Positions 45,852-55,686 are shown, counted from the first letter of the stretch. The stretch is DNA of 64,000 nucleotides from Marinobacter szutsaonensis (GCF_039523335.1 NZ_BAAAFC010000001.1:2294001-2358000); one strand, 5' to 3'. Notes: generated by a model not told the origin, from the sequence alone. Made by a program: numbers and translations.

Positions 45852-47246
45852 TCACTCGAACGCCGGGCGAATCACATCCCGGTAGTTCCGGATCCGCTGC
45901 ACGTAGTGCACGGGCTCGTAACCCCGGGCATAGCCGTAACGGGTGCTGGGGTAATAGCGCTTGTCGGCTTTCAGGGGTAAGACCTGCACCATGTCCTCCC
46001 AGGAATCCGGATTCTTGCCCAGCTCCCGGGCCAGCTGGCGTGCGTCCAGCAAATGGCCGCGGCCGATGTTGTAGCTGGCCAGCGCCAGGAATGTCCGGTC
46101 CGGCTCGGGGATGGTTTCCGGCAGCCGGCGGTGCCGGTCGGCCAGGTAACGGGCGCCACCATCGATGGCGGCGACAGGATCCAGGCGGTTATTCACGCCC
46201 AGTGATTCTGCTGTGCGCTGGGTCAGCATCATGATGCCACGGACTCCGGTGGGCGATTTTGCCTTGGGATCCCAGTGCGACTCCTGGTAGGCGAGGGCGG
46301 CGAGCAGATCTGCAGGCATACCGGTTTTGGCTTCCGCTTCCTCGAACTTGTCGATGAATTTCGGCAACCGTTCGTCGATGCGTCGGTTCAGCGCCCGCAA
46401 GTCAACAAAGTCGAACTCGCCGATGTAGGCGTAGTAACGGTGCTCCATCTCTCCGATGGCCTCGTCACCCTCCTTGCTGTTCATCCATTCCCGGGCATCC
46501 GAGGCCAGCTCGTCGGCTCCGCCTGGCAAATACCAGCCCAGGTTGCGACCTTCGGTGAGGGGCATGGCCACTTCCAGGTGCGGGAAGTGGCGGCGCATGA
46601 CCTGCACGATGTTGGAATCGGCGACAGTGCACTCGATGTCCCGTTCCGCCACCTCGGACAGCAGGATTTCGGTGGTGCGCTCGGCATCTTCGGTGAATTC
46701 GATGCCCGGGTATTGTTCGTTCAGCCGGCGCAGGGTTTCGGCGTAGCTGGAATCGGCGGTGATCACGATCCCGGTCCCCGGAATGGCGCCCGGTTTCCGG
46801 GGCAGGGGGCGGGCATCCCGGTGACAGACCAGCTGCTCGGTGATTTCGGTATGAGCCGGTCCGCGGGTGAACTGTTCATCCCGTGACGGCAGGTGGGTCA
46901 GGCCGGCCGCGGCCAGGTGAGTGTTGCCGGCGGCGAGCGCATCCAGCACGTCGCTGGTGGAATCGAGCATGGTCCACTCCACTTGCCAGCCGCGGGCAGC
47001 CGCGTAATCACTGATCAATGCATGCTCGGGCCCGGTCGGATTCTCGTGGCGGTCCAGATAATAGGTCGTGGAACCGTTCCGGGTGGCAACCTTGAGGATT
47101 CCGGTTTCAGAGGGGGGTGCGAGTTCTTCACTGATGACCTGCTGGTTTTCAGTTTCGCCTTCGGATCCGAGTTCGGATTCGCTGCAGCCTGCCAACAGGA
47201 TAGGCACGATCAGAAGAGTGCTTCTGAACATCCGTCCTGACATCAT
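45852..47246 (-). CDS. mltF: Membrane-bound lytic murein transglycosylase F
   Basis: A 464-aa enzyme cleaving glycan strands in peptidoglycan. The lipoprotein-type signal ends LLAGC (TLLIVPILLAGCSES); residues about 40-270 are a periplasmic solute-binding (SBP_bac_3) domain, followed by a lytic transglycosylase domain with catalytic Glu in LAYQESHWDPKA (about residue 320) and PTGVRGIMMLT. ATG 47246 is 5 nt after GGAG, so the longer frame to 47390 is not used. E. coli MltF is 518 aa. Confidence 0.93.
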   Translation of the reverse strand: MMSGRMFRSTLLIVPILLAGCSESELGSEGETENQQVISEELAPPSETGILKVATRNGSTTYYLDRHENPTGPEHALISDYAAARGWQVEWTMLDSTSDVLDALAAGNTHLAAAGLTHLPSRDEQFTRGPAHTEITEQLVCHRDARPLPRKPGAIPGTGIVITADSSYAETLRRLNEQYPGIEFTEDAERTTEILLSEVAERDIECTVADSNIVQVMRRHFPHLEVAMPLTEGRNLGWYLPGGADELASDAREWMNSKEGDEAIGEMEHRYYAYIGEFDFVDLRALNRRIDERLPKFIDKFEEAEAKTGMPADLLAALAYQESHWDPKAKSPTGVRGIMMLTQRTAESLGVNNRLDPVAAIDGGARYLADRHRRLPETIPEPDRTFLALASYNIGRGHLLDARQLARELGKNPDSWEDMVQVLPLKADKRYYPSTRYGYARGYEPVHYVQRIRNYRDVIRPAFE

Positions 47247-47452
47247 CACAACTCCATGGCCTGGTGTCTGTGTAAGAATTATTACGTACTTACTAGAAAT
47301 ATACTCCCAGACTTCCCGATTGGATGCATCAGGATTTGCAGGACAGGCCAATGAGGCGGGCGGCAATGGAGTCGTGGGCCCTATCCCCATAAATGCTGAT
47401 GGCGGTGCGTAAGTAGCTTCCTTAATATTGGCTCCTCGCCTATTGAGGAAGC

Positions 47453-48763
47453 ATGCCCTTGCAGTCGATCCGCTCCATTCTCGCCTACCTTGCCCTGATT
47501 GCCGCGGTGCTCTCGTTGTTGCCGGCGATGGCGCTTGTGGGTGCGGCCGCGGTTGGCCTCGCGGTGCTGCTGGGCTGGCAGGACATGCGCCGGGTTCCGA
47601 GGGTGGTGTTTTCCGTTGCTGTCCTGGCCCTGGTGTTCGCGCTGGGCCGCGACCCGGGCCTGATTGTGGAGGCTGCCAACAATATGACCCGCCTGGCCGG
47701 TCTGGTGCTGGCGGTGATGCTCCTGTCCAACGTATTGGGTCGCTCCAGGGACCTGCAACGGATTTCGGCCAGCCTCTTTGGTGGCAAGCCGCTGACCCGT
47801 TACCTGAGCCTGGCCTTCGGCACCTCCCTGGTTTCCATTCCGCTGAATTTTGGCTCGGTGGCGGTCGTCGGCAGCCTGGTGGGCGAGCGTATCCGCCGCG
47901 GGGGTGACTCGGCCGCGACCCGTAACGCTACCCGGGCGGTTCTCCGGGGGTTCGGGGTATCGCCCACCTTCTCACCGCTTTCGATTTCGGTGGTGCTCAC
48001 GCTCACCCTGTTGCCAGGCCTTGGCAGTGTCCAGCTGCTCTCGCTCGCCATTCCTTTCTCGGTTGTGCTGATCCTGATGGGCCTGATCTGGCGTGACCCG
48101 GAAACCGGTCGGGAACAGGTTGCCCCGGAAGACAAGGCCGGAGTGGCAACCTGGCTCCGGTTTGGTGGCCTGGTTCTGGCCATCTGTGTGGGTGTCTTTG
48201 TGCTCAGCGACCGGTTCGAACTCAGCTACGCCTACGCGGTAACGCTCTCTTGTTTGGGCGCCGTGGTGGGTGCGCGTTTGCTGGCCTGGAGCCGCCGGCA
48301 GAATCCGCCCATGGCTAACATGGCGAACGTCAGTAACGAGTTAGCCATTGTCGGCGGTTCGGCATTTATCGGTTCGGTCATCAGTGGCGTGGTCCTGGGC
48401 CAGATCAGCGGAAGTGCCGATCTGCCGGCCTGGAGCTGGCCTATTCTGACCGCCTGCGTGCCCTGGGTCTATTTCCTGGCGGGGCTGGGCGGCGTCAATC
48501 CCATTGTTGTCGGGACCCTGGTTGGCGGTGTTCTTGGATCCCTGTGGCCGGCAGAGGCCCTGATCGGACTGGGCATCGCTATGGTGACCGGTTGGGGTAT
48601 TACCGCGTTCGGGACACCCTTTGCCGCCAATGCCCTGATCATGGAGCGGCTGACCGGGTACCGGGCTGTGGATGCCTCCTTCCGCTGGAGCCTTCCCCTT
48701 TCCCTGTCAGGGTTGACCCTTGCCAGCCTGACGGCCAGTATTCTGACCGCCTGGCTGGCCTGA
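47453..48763 (+). CDS. Permease-like integral membrane protein
   Basis: A 436-aa protein with about 12 helices and the repeat SLVSIPLNFGSVAVVGSLVG and GGVNPIVVGTLVGGVLGSLWPA, typical of inverted-repeat ion transporters of the DcuC/CitM/arsenite-permease kind. I cannot name the family or substrate. It is divergent from mltF across about 206 bp and converges on dsbG (12 bp between stops). A GAGG lies upstream of the ATG. Confidence 0.72.
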   Translation: MPLQSIRSILAYLALIAAVLSLLPAMALVGAAAVGLAVLLGWQDMRRVPRVVFSVAVLALVFALGRDPGLIVEAANNMTRLAGLVLAVMLLSNVLGRSRDLQRISASLFGGKPLTRYLSLAFGTSLVSIPLNFGSVAVVGSLVGERIRRGGDSAATRNATRAVLRGFGVSPTFSPLSISVVLTLTLLPGLGSVQLLSLAIPFSVVLILMGLIWRDPETGREQVAPEDKAGVATWLRFGGLVLAICVGVFVLSDRFELSYAYAVTLSCLGAVVGARLLAWSRRQNPPMANMANVSNELAIVGGSAFIGSVISGVVLGQISGSADLPAWSWPILTACVPWVYFLAGLGGVNPIVVGTLVGGVLGSLWPAEALIGLGIAMVTGWGITAFGTPFAANALIMERLTGYRAVDASFRWSLPLSLSGLTLASLTASILTAWLA

Positions 48764-48775
48764 CCTTAACAGCAC

Positions 48776-49549
48776 TCAGGGCTTGGGCCCCATCATGCGC
48801 TCCAGCGCCTGGGGGTTCGGCAGGCCCTGCACTATCACCACGCCATCATCGTCTTTGTACAGGGTGCTGGGCGTGGCGCGGAGACCCAGCTCCTGCATCA
48901 GGCGGTTATTGGCTTTGACGTCCATGTGGGCCGCGCTTACCAGCTTGCGGTCAACCTCGATGCCGCCCTGCTGGTAGCTGGCCTGGTGATCGTGCAGTGC
49001 AGCTTCCGGGTTTTCACTGCCGAGAATCGTGGCGGCTTTGGTCAGGCTGTCTTCTTTCAGAATGCCCACCAGGATGTGGCGTAGCTGGACCTTGCCGGCC
49101 TCGATCCAGGGCTCGGCCTGCTGGCGGAACCGGTAGCAATAGGGGCAGTTGGGATCGGTGAAGGTGTAGATGATGGTCTCTGCATCACTGGAGCCGTCCT
49201 GTACCCAGTTACTTTCTTCCAGCTTGGGCCAGGCTTCCGCGAATTTCGGGCCCTCAATCAACTCCTGGATGCTGGCGGCGCTGAGGTTGTTCCCTTCTTC
49301 ATCCAGCAGGGTGCCGACGATCACGTGGTTGCCATCCGGTGTCAGGTAAAAGGCCAGCGACCGCCCCTGCATCTCGCCGACGTAGCCGGTCATGCCGCCC
49401 GGGGCTTCAAAGCTCTCCACAACCTTTACACCCTGCTGTTCCAATGACTGGATAACCGGCGGATAGTCCTGTGCCTGCACGGTGGTTGCGACAAGGGTGG
49501 TGGACAGCAGGGTGCCCCTGATCAGGCGTTGGAGACGGGAGGTACTCAT
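48776..49549 (-). CDS. dsbG: Thiol:disulfide isomerase DsbG/DsbC-type
   Basis: A 257-aa periplasmic protein. The signal peptide spans about residues 1-26 (LLSTTLVATTVQAQ). The dimerisation domain (about 28-100) is followed by a thioredoxin domain with C135PYC138 (TDPNCPYCYRF), the DsbG active site. LGLRATPSTL supplies the cis-Pro. The stop of the upstream TlpA fusion overlaps the dsbG ATG by 4 nt (shared ATGA), so the two are coupled and the fusion is probably its reductant. Confidence 0.92.
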   Translation of the reverse strand: MSTSRLQRLIRGTLLSTTLVATTVQAQDYPPVIQSLEQQGVKVVESFEAPGGMTGYVGEMQGRSLAFYLTPDGNHVIVGTLLDEEGNNLSAASIQELIEGPKFAEAWPKLEESNWVQDGSSDAETIIYTFTDPNCPYCYRFRQQAEPWIEAGKVQLRHILVGILKEDSLTKAATILGSENPEAALHDHQASYQQGGIEVDRKLVSAAHMDVKANNRLMQELGLRATPSTLYKDDDGVVIVQGLPNPQALERMMGPKP

Positions 49550-50397
49550 CGGGATGTTAGCTCCTTGGAGTCGGGGGAATTGAGAAAACCGGAATCGAAG
49601 CGCTCAAGGCTTCGTGCCAGGCTGGCGTGTGACAGTTCGCCCATGTGGGTGTCCACCAGGTTGCCTTCGGCGTTGTAGAACAGGGTCGTGGGCAAGCCCT
49701 GGCTGCCCACGACCCGGCCGAAACTGCCCGGACGGTCACTGAGTACATGGTCGAGGTGCAGGTTCTGTTCGTTCAGGAACCTGCGGATGGTCTCGGGGTG
49801 CTCGCCCTGGTTGGCGAACACGAAGTTAATGTTGGGGTAGCGTTGCTGGGCTTCCTCCAGCACCGGCATTTCGCGGATGCACGGCGGGCACCAGGTGGCC
49901 CAGAGATTCACTACAACGGGCTGGCCCCGGGAAATGTCGGCCAGGCTGACCGGCTGTTGGTTGAGGTCAGTCAGCGCGACTTCGGGCAACCCCTGAGTCT
50001 GTTGGTTGATCAGGGCAATGGCACCGGAGGTGAAGCCCCAGGTGATCATGCCGGCGGCAACGGCGGAGCCCAATGCTCGGCGAATGTTTGCGCGCCGCCA
50101 CATCAGGTAGCCCGAGAAGGCGAGTGCCACGATCAGGCCGGTCACCGGATCAAAACCGCCATCGCGGATATCGATCATGCCCAGCCAGTCACCCTGGTAA
50201 TGCTCGAAATAACGGACCACGAAGCCGATACGGGCACCGATCATGGCCACCAGGAAAATATCCGCCAGGGAGCCGGATATCGGGGTCTTCTGCTTGCGAC
50301 CGGTGAGTGCGCCGACAATCAGGGCGACAACAAAGGCCAGAACCAGAAGCACGTGTCCGATGGAAAGGCTGAAGGGGCCTACGCCTACGCTGAGCAT
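49546..50397 (-). CDS. Lgt-like membrane domain fused to TlpA-type thioredoxin
   Basis: A 283-aa fusion. Residues 1 to about 130 have about four helices with Lgt-like text (MIGARIGFVVRYFEHYQ). Residues about 140-280 are a TlpA/ResA thioredoxin domain with C170PPC173 (NLWATWCPPCIREM). Lgt is a lipid-modifying transferase, but its catalytic Arg/His set is not obvious here, so this domain may just anchor the thioredoxin or pass electrons. It is coupled to dsbG by a 4-nt overlap, and likely keeps DsbG reduced. Confidence 0.88.
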   Translation of the reverse strand: MLSVGVGPFSLSIGHVLLVLAFVVALIVGALTGRKQKTPISGSLADIFLVAMIGARIGFVVRYFEHYQGDWLGMIDIRDGGFDPVTGLIVALAFSGYLMWRRANIRRALGSAVAAGMITWGFTSGAIALINQQTQGLPEVALTDLNQQPVSLADISRGQPVVVNLWATWCPPCIREMPVLEEAQQRYPNINFVFANQGEHPETIRRFLNEQNLHLDHVLSDRPGSFGRVVGSQGLPTTLFYNAEGNLVDTHMGELSHASLARSLERFDSGFLNSPDSKELTSR

Positions 50398-50742
50398 TGA
50401 ATCTCCGGATTTTGGCGGATTGTTAGGAGGATACGGGCGCTAGTGACCAGAGACATTCGCCGGAGTTCCATCTTTTTCCGAAGATGAAAGCCTGCTAATG
50501 AAACCACTTATAGCTATTTCCCGGACCCTCTGTTACTGTGCCTGCATCCTGCCTCTAGGGATTCCGCACTATCACGGCCAACAGGCCGCTTTGCGAACCT
50601 CCATACGACCTGTCAGAGGACGTCCCGCCGTTAACGGCGTGTGACTGTAGTCGTCATTTTTCCATGAATCATCATGGCTTCTGCCCGCATTCGCCGATGG
50701 ACGGTGTTCGTGGAGGCAGAATCAATCAAGAGTTTATCCAAT
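50398..50742 (+). other. 345-bp intergenic region, rhlE leader
   Basis: It is divergent space between the TlpA fusion and rhlE. It contains a perfect 14-bp palindrome CGCCGTTAACGGCG (50627-50640) and several weaker hairpins. No gene is supported; the frame from 50674 ([17 protein letters not shown]) would extend RhlE N-terminally, but RhlE is expected to begin at MSFSSLGL. The long leader suggests cold- or self-regulation of rhlE. Confidence 0.5.
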
Positions 50743-52056
50743 ATGAGTTTTTCTTCTCTCGGTTTGTCCGAGCAGCTGGTCCGTGCCACTACCGACCAGG
50801 GCTATGAAACCCCGTCTCCGATCCAGCAGCAGGCCATTCCGGCGGTGCTGTCCGGCAAGGATGTGATGGCTGCCGCCCAGACCGGTACCGGCAAGACTGC
50901 CGGCTTTACCCTGCCGCTTTTGCAGCGCCTTGCGGCCAATCCGCGCTCCGGCAAGGGCCCCCGTGCCCTGATCCTGGCGCCGACCCGCGAGCTGGCAGCC
51001 CAGGTTCACGACAGCGTGGCCCTGTACAGTAAGTACATGCCCACCAAGTCCGCCGTGGTTTTTGGCGGCGTGAAAATCAATCCCCAGATGATGAAACTGC
51101 GCAAGGGCCTGGACGTGCTGGTGGCAACACCGGGACGGCTGATGGACCTGTACCAGCAGAACGCGGTGCGCTTCAACGAAGTGGAAATCCTGGTGCTGGA
51201 CGAAGCCGACCGCATGCTCGACATGGGCTTCATCCGCGACATCCGCAAGATCCTGGCATTGCTGCCGGCCAAGCGTCAGAACCTGCTGTTCTCCGCCACC
51301 TTCTCCAACGAGATCCGCGGCCTGGCCCAGGGCCTGCTGAACGATCCGGTTCAGGTGGAAGTGGCGGCCCGTAACACCGCAGCAGAGAGCATCAAGCAAT
51401 CAGTCTACCCGGTAGATCAGAGCCAGAAGACCGCCTTGCTGAGCAAGCTGGTGCGCGACAACGCCTGGGAGCAGGTGCTGGTGTTCACCCGCACCAAGCA
51501 CGGTGCCAACCGCCTGACCAAGAAGCTGGAGCAGGACGGTATCACCGCCGCCGCTATCCACGGCAACAAGTCCCAGGGTGCGCGCACCCGGGCGCTGGCC
51601 GAGTTCAAGCAGGGTGACATCCGGGTACTGGTTGCCACCGACATCGCGGCCCGCGGTCTGGACATCAAGCAGCTGCCCCAGGTGGTCAACTTTGAGCTGC
51701 CGAACGTGCCGGAAGACTATGTGCACCGGATTGGCCGTACAGGTCGTGCCGGTGAGAGTGGCCACGCGTTGTCCCTGGTCAGTGCCGATGAAGGCAAAAT
51801 GCTGGCGGGCATCGAGAAGCTGATCAAGAAGCAGCTGCCGCGCAAGGAAGTGGAAGGCTTCGAGCCCAGAAACAACCTGCCCCTGAAGCCCAAGGCCAAG
51901 GCCGATCCGGCCAAAGCCCGCAGCCGTAACGGGCGCGGGGGAGCCAATGGCAAGCCTGCCGGCAATGGCCGCAGTTTTGGCGGCCGTCCTGGTGAGAGCC
52001 GGAGCCGCAATGGCGGTGGTCAGCGGGGCCGTTCGGCGCAGCGTCAGAGCGCCTGA
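50743..52056 (+). CDS. rhlE: DEAD-box RNA helicase RhlE
   Basis: A 437-aa ATP-dependent RNA helicase. In order: Q motif ([14 protein letters not shown]), motif I AQTGTGKT, Ia [14 protein letters not shown] ([12 protein letters not shown]), III SAT, V ([12 protein letters not shown]) and [12 protein letters not shown]. The last 60 residues are basic and rich in Gly, Asn and Arg ([18 protein letters not shown]), a typical RNA-binding tail. RhlE aids ribosome and RNA structure remodelling, notably in the cold. The start at ATG 50743 lacks a clear ribosome-binding site. Confidence 0.95.
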   Translation: MSFSSLGLSEQLVRATTDQGYETPSPIQQQAIPAVLSGKDVMAAAQTGTGKTAGFTLPLLQRLAANPRSGKGPRALILAPTRELAAQVHDSVALYSKYMPTKSAVVFGGVKINPQMMKLRKGLDVLVATPGRLMDLYQQNAVRFNEVEILVLDEADRMLDMGFIRDIRKILALLPAKRQNLLFSATFSNEIRGLAQGLLNDPVQVEVAARNTAAESIKQSVYPVDQSQKTALLSKLVRDNAWEQVLVFTRTKHGANRLTKKLEQDGITAAAIHGNKSQGARTRALAEFKQGDIRVLVATDIAARGLDIKQLPQVVNFELPNVPEDYVHRIGRTGRAGESGHALSLVSADEGKMLAGIEKLIKKQLPRKEVEGFEPRNNLPLKPKAKADPAKARSRNGRGGANGKPAGNGRSFGGRPGESRSRNGGGQRGRSAQRQSA

Positions 52057-52071
52057 ACCATCCGGTAAGCC

Positions 52072-52108
52072 ACAACAAAGCGGAGCATTTGCTCCGCTTT
52101 GTTGTTTC
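52072..52108 (+). terminator. Strong hairpin terminator after rhlE
   Basis: ACAACAAAGCGGAGC-attt-GCTCCGCTTTGTTGT, a perfect 15-bp stem, followed by TTC. It starts 15 bp after the rhlE stop. Confidence 0.8.
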
Positions 52109-52184
52109 TGACGCCTGACTTTGGCCGGGGTAATGCTCTAGTATCCAGAGTTGTCACTCCGGCAAAAGGCGCAAGTGCCCATCC

Positions 52185-52667
52185 ATGGCGACCGAAACAA
52201 ATGTAAGGGAAGATCTGGGGCTGGTACTGCCGCCTCGGCTGTTCACGGACCGACAGTTCGTTCTGGCACTGATGGCAGGGTGTGGTGTGAGCCTCCTGTT
52301 GGCGGGCTTGTCTGTCGCTGGCTCTTCCGGTGTCAGCCTGACCCTGCTCCAGGCCTTTTCCCTTGTGCTCTGGTACCCGGTACTGGAGGAGTTGCTGTTC
52401 CGGGGTGCTCTCCAGGGCTTTTTCGGCAGCACCGCATTCGGTCAACGAGCGCTGATGGGGCTGTCGCTTGCCAATGTGCTGACGGCCATCCTCTTCACCA
52501 CCCTGCATCTGGTTTACCGGGCTGACCCGCTGGCCTGGCTGGTGTTTTTCCCGGGACTAGTGTTCGGCTATTTCCGCGACCGCCATGGCTCCCTTCTTGG
52601 CCCTATGATTCTGCATTCTGCCTACAACGCCTGCCTGATTCCCGGCTGGTTGCTTTTCTCTTTCTGA
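52185..52667 (+). CDS. CPBP-family intramembrane glutamic protease
   Basis: A 160-aa membrane protein with the CPBP (CAAX-type) motifs: E68E69xxxR73 (LEELLFRG), FxxxH with H108 (ILFTTLHL) and HxxxN with H144/N148 (LHSAYNA). The small size and N-terminal plan resemble the JDVT-CTERM-system protease MrtJ, which sits beside multiheme cytochromes. The adjacent pentaheme gene fits, but that cytochrome has no C-terminal sorting helix, so the substrate is not identified. The ribosome-binding site is weak. Confidence 0.85.
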   Translation: MATETNVREDLGLVLPPRLFTDRQFVLALMAGCGVSLLLAGLSVAGSSGVSLTLLQAFSLVLWYPVLEELLFRGALQGFFGSTAFGQRALMGLSLANVLTAILFTTLHLVYRADPLAWLVFFPGLVFGYFRDRHGSLLGPMILHSAYNACLIPGWLLFSF

Positions 52668-52792
52668 ACTTTACTTATTGGTGACAGTGCAATGTCACTT
52701 GATCGGTGTTCGGTTAGATACTGACCAGTGTCAAGTCCTTGCTATCTGAGCTGTATCAGATTGGAGGGAATTAATTTCAGGGAGAGATCATC

Positions 52793-54652
52793 ATGAGAGG
52801 TTATCCTGGCTGGCAGGTTGCCGTAGCATCGTTTGTTGCGTCGGTCATGCTGCTTGTGACGGCCTGTAGTGACAGCAGCGGAGGAGACAGCACTACAGAT
52901 TCTGACGATGGTATTCTACTGCCATCTCTGACAGAACAGGTTGAACACTGGCAGCAGACGGGGGTTTTCATAGCAGCAGCCGATTGCGGCCAGTGCCATA
53001 CCGCCAGCCAACCGGGGGAAGACCCTGCCGTCATGCGATCACCTGATCCCCAGGTTTCGGAAAACCAGCCGTCGCCCGACGGCGAAGACATCAGTCCTTT
53101 TTATGACTGGAAAAGCAGTGTCATGGCCAATGCCTTTACCGATCCCTATTTCCGCGCGGTCATGAAGCATGAAACTGCAGTTTTTCCCCACCTGGCGGGG
53201 TTCATCGAAGATACCTGCCTGACCTGTCACAGCCCCATGGCACGAACCCATGCCCACCAGACCGGTGTGAGCCTGGTCCAGGATGACTCCTGCATCCTGG
53301 AGGACGGCTGTTACCGGGCCGATCAGGCAGTGGAGGCCCCCCATGCCCGGGAGGGGATCAGTTGCACTGCCTGTCATCAGATTACTGATTCGGTGCTGTC
53401 CGGTGATGTGGATTCAGGCAACTATGAAATAGTGGGGGCTGATCATCCGGATGCGTATACCATTTACGGGCCATACCAGAATCCGGCGGGCCAGGCGATG
53501 CAGACTCTGGTTGGCTACACCCCGGAGTTCGGTCTGCAGATGGCGGATTCCCGCCACTGTGCCAGTTGCCATGAGCTGTTCACTCCGACCATTGATATGG
53601 TTACAGACATGCCCAACGGCGAGGAGTTTCCCGAACAGACCCCCTATGCAGAATGGGAGGCGAGCAGCTATGGGCCCAATGGCAGCAATACCTCCTGCCA
53701 GCAATGCCATATGGCGCGGGAAGAAATAAGCAACAGTTACCAGACCCGCGTTGCGGTCATGCCCGGGGGAGATGTAAACCTGAATTGGCCGGAACGGAGC
53801 CCTTATTTCCCTCACGTGATGGTCGGCGGCAACACCTGGTTACTGGATACGCTGGAGATTTTCCGGGAGGAACTGGGTCGCGCCGATATCAACGAGGAAG
53901 GGGAGTTTGCCGCCACCGCTGAACTGACCCGTGCATTCCTCAAGACCGCTGCGGATCTGGTGCCGTCGAATTCGGGACTGACTGGAGAACAGCTGGAGTT
54001 CGACCTGACCATCCGCAACAACAGTGGCCACAAGATTCCAACGAGTTTCCCATCTCGCCGTATCTGGCTGGCGACTCGGGTCACGGACAGCACTGGAGCC
54101 ATCGTGTTTGACAGTGGTTTCCCGGATGCAAACTACCGGTTAACCCTTGACGAGGCGTTCACCTCTGACGCCTGCATGGCCGTCAAAAAGCCGTCTGAAT
54201 TTGATTCCTCCGGTTGCTATCAAAGCCATGTGACTGAAGTGAACTCCTCGGAGGACATCCCCATCTATGAAGTCGTCATGGGTTCAACCACCGGTGCAAT
54301 TACCCACGTTCTGTTGTACGCCTCCGATTCCCTCAAGGACAATCGGATTCCGCCTGCAGGCTTTGACAGTGGAGCGGTTCCGGACTACGTCACGCCAATC
54401 GGGGTGGATGGCGATGCCGATTTCAATCTCGAAAACGCCGGTGAGGACACGATTGCCTACCGGTTGCCTGTTCCGGAGACCGCGCTCCCGCCATTCAGCG
54501 TGGAAGCCACGCTTTACTACCAGAGCATCCGCCCCACCTTTGTGAAAGCGACGCACGGAGAGCACCCATGGATTCAGGAATTCGAGGGAGTGGCCAGCCT
54601 CAATCCACCGCCGGCGGAGGTGATGGCTTCGGTGAGCTTCCAGGTTCAGTAG
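52793..54652 (+). CDS. Pentaheme c-type cytochrome lipoprotein
   Basis: A 619-aa exported electron-transfer protein. The lipobox LVTAC (residue 25) anchors it. Five CxxCH heme sites: C65-H69, C142-H146, C191-H195, C256-H260 and C302-H306. The part after about residue 330 has no heme and looks beta-rich (LEFDLTIRNNSGHKIPTSFP), as in soluble extracellular multiheme domains. Redox partner unknown. GGGAGAG precedes the ATG. The gene starts 125 bp after the CPBP protease gene. Confidence 0.9.
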   Translation: MRGYPGWQVAVASFVASVMLLVTACSDSSGGDSTTDSDDGILLPSLTEQVEHWQQTGVFIAAADCGQCHTASQPGEDPAVMRSPDPQVSENQPSPDGEDISPFYDWKSSVMANAFTDPYFRAVMKHETAVFPHLAGFIEDTCLTCHSPMARTHAHQTGVSLVQDDSCILEDGCYRADQAVEAPHAREGISCTACHQITDSVLSGDVDSGNYEIVGADHPDAYTIYGPYQNPAGQAMQTLVGYTPEFGLQMADSRHCASCHELFTPTIDMVTDMPNGEEFPEQTPYAEWEASSYGPNGSNTSCQQCHMAREEISNSYQTRVAVMPGGDVNLNWPERSPYFPHVMVGGNTWLLDTLEIFREELGRADINEEGEFAATAELTRAFLKTAADLVPSNSGLTGEQLEFDLTIRNNSGHKIPTSFPSRRIWLATRVTDSTGAIVFDSGFPDANYRLTLDEAFTSDACMAVKKPSEFDSSGCYQSHVTEVNSSEDIPIYEVVMGSTTGAITHVLLYASDSLKDNRIPPAGFDSGAVPDYVTPIGVDGDADFNLENAGEDTIAYRLPVPETALPPFSVEATLYYQSIRPTFVKATHGEHPWIQEFEGVASLNPPPAEVMASVSFQVQ

Positions 54653-54708
54653 GAAAAGAGAAATTCTGACGGCAGTGAAAATGCTCAGGGACGAGCTTTC
54701 CGTCGGAC

Positions 54709-54732
54709 AAAAAAGGCGGGGCCAGGCCCCGC
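54709..54732 (-). terminator. Terminator of ompW
   Basis: On the minus strand GCGGGGCC-T-GGCCCCGC followed by CTTTTTT (bases 54715-54709), about 60 bp after the ompW stop. Confidence 0.85.
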
Positions 54733-54792
54733 ACAGGAGAACGCACCGTTCCGGCAGCCCACAGACCATGAGGCTGCCGGAGGGCACGGGGA

Positions 54793-55527
54793 TCAGAATT
54801 TGTAGGAAACGCCTACCATGTAGACCCAGGGGTCGATTTCGACATCCAGGGTGCTGCTGTCAACGCGGGAGCCATCAGCGGCATAGGCGTTGATGGTGGC
54901 ATCGGTGTCAATGTCCGCCCACCAGATAGCGGCGTTAACACCAACGTTCTCGGTGATCATGTAATCCATGCCGATTTCAGCGGCAAGGCCAAAGCTGTCG
55001 TCCAGTTCCAGGTCGGTGCTGGCTACAACGCCACCTGCGCCGCCCGATGCAACGTCATCATAGATGCCGGTGAGGGTGCTGGTGGTCTTCTCTTCGAAGA
55101 AGTTGGTGTAGTTAACGCCCAGGCCCGCGTAAGGCTGGAACTTGCTGCTGCTGGGCATCGGGAAGAATTGCAGCGTGATGGTTGGTGGCAGGTGCTTGGT
55201 TTCTGCCAGTTTTCCTGCGCCTCCCAGAACGGCGCCATCGCCCTCAATGTCATGCTTGAACGGAGTTGCGCCCAGTACACCGATAGCGATCTGGTCGGTG
55301 ATCATGTAGGTCACGGTCAGACCGAGCTGGGTGTCGGAGTCAACGCTGACCTGTGCACCCGGAAGCACACCAAGCGCGTTGGAATTCAGGTCACTGCTGG
55401 AAGAATCAGGATCAACCGTCACAGCACCAACACGACCAATAAAATCACCAGCTTCATAAGCCTGCGCCATCGGAGCCGCTGCCATAACCGCAGCCGCCAG
55501 AACACCAATCTTGAAAGAACGGGACAT
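54793..55527 (-). CDS. ompW: OmpW-family outer-membrane protein
   Basis: A 244-aa outer-membrane barrel with a signal peptide (KIGVLAAAVMAAAPMAQAYE). The mature chain starts DFIGRVGAVTVDPDSSSSDL, typical OmpW text, with QIAIGVLGATPFKHDIEG and the Phe-terminated end VGVSYKF. OmpW-type eight-strand barrels carry small hydrophobic molecules. It has AAGGAG before the ATG. Its own terminator marks it as a single-gene unit. Confidence 0.95.
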   Translation of the reverse strand: MSRSFKIGVLAAAVMAAAPMAQAYEAGDFIGRVGAVTVDPDSSSSDLNSNALGVLPGAQVSVDSDTQLGLTVTYMITDQIAIGVLGATPFKHDIEGDGAVLGGAGKLAETKHLPPTITLQFFPMPSSSKFQPYAGLGVNYTNFFEEKTTSTLTGIYDDVASGGAGGVVASTDLELDDSFGLAAEIGMDYMITENVGVNAAIWWADIDTDATINAYAADGSRVDSSTLDVEIDPWVYMVGVSYKF

Positions 55528-55686
55528 AAGCCATCTCCTTTGTACAAATCGTCGATGGCTTCAGATTAATGATGGCGGGATTCGGAAACTTGATTTAGCG
55601 CAAGATTCTCCGGCGGTGGGCTCGGCTTTGATTGGCGGATTGATCCAACTCAAGAAAATGAGCGCTCCTGCGGGCACTGCGTATGG

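Noticed and set aside
52793..54652. Idea that the pentaheme protein is the JDVT-CTERM substrate of the neighbouring protease
   Set aside because: The protein ends ASVSFQVQ with no C-terminal helix or basic tail, so it lacks a sorting signal.
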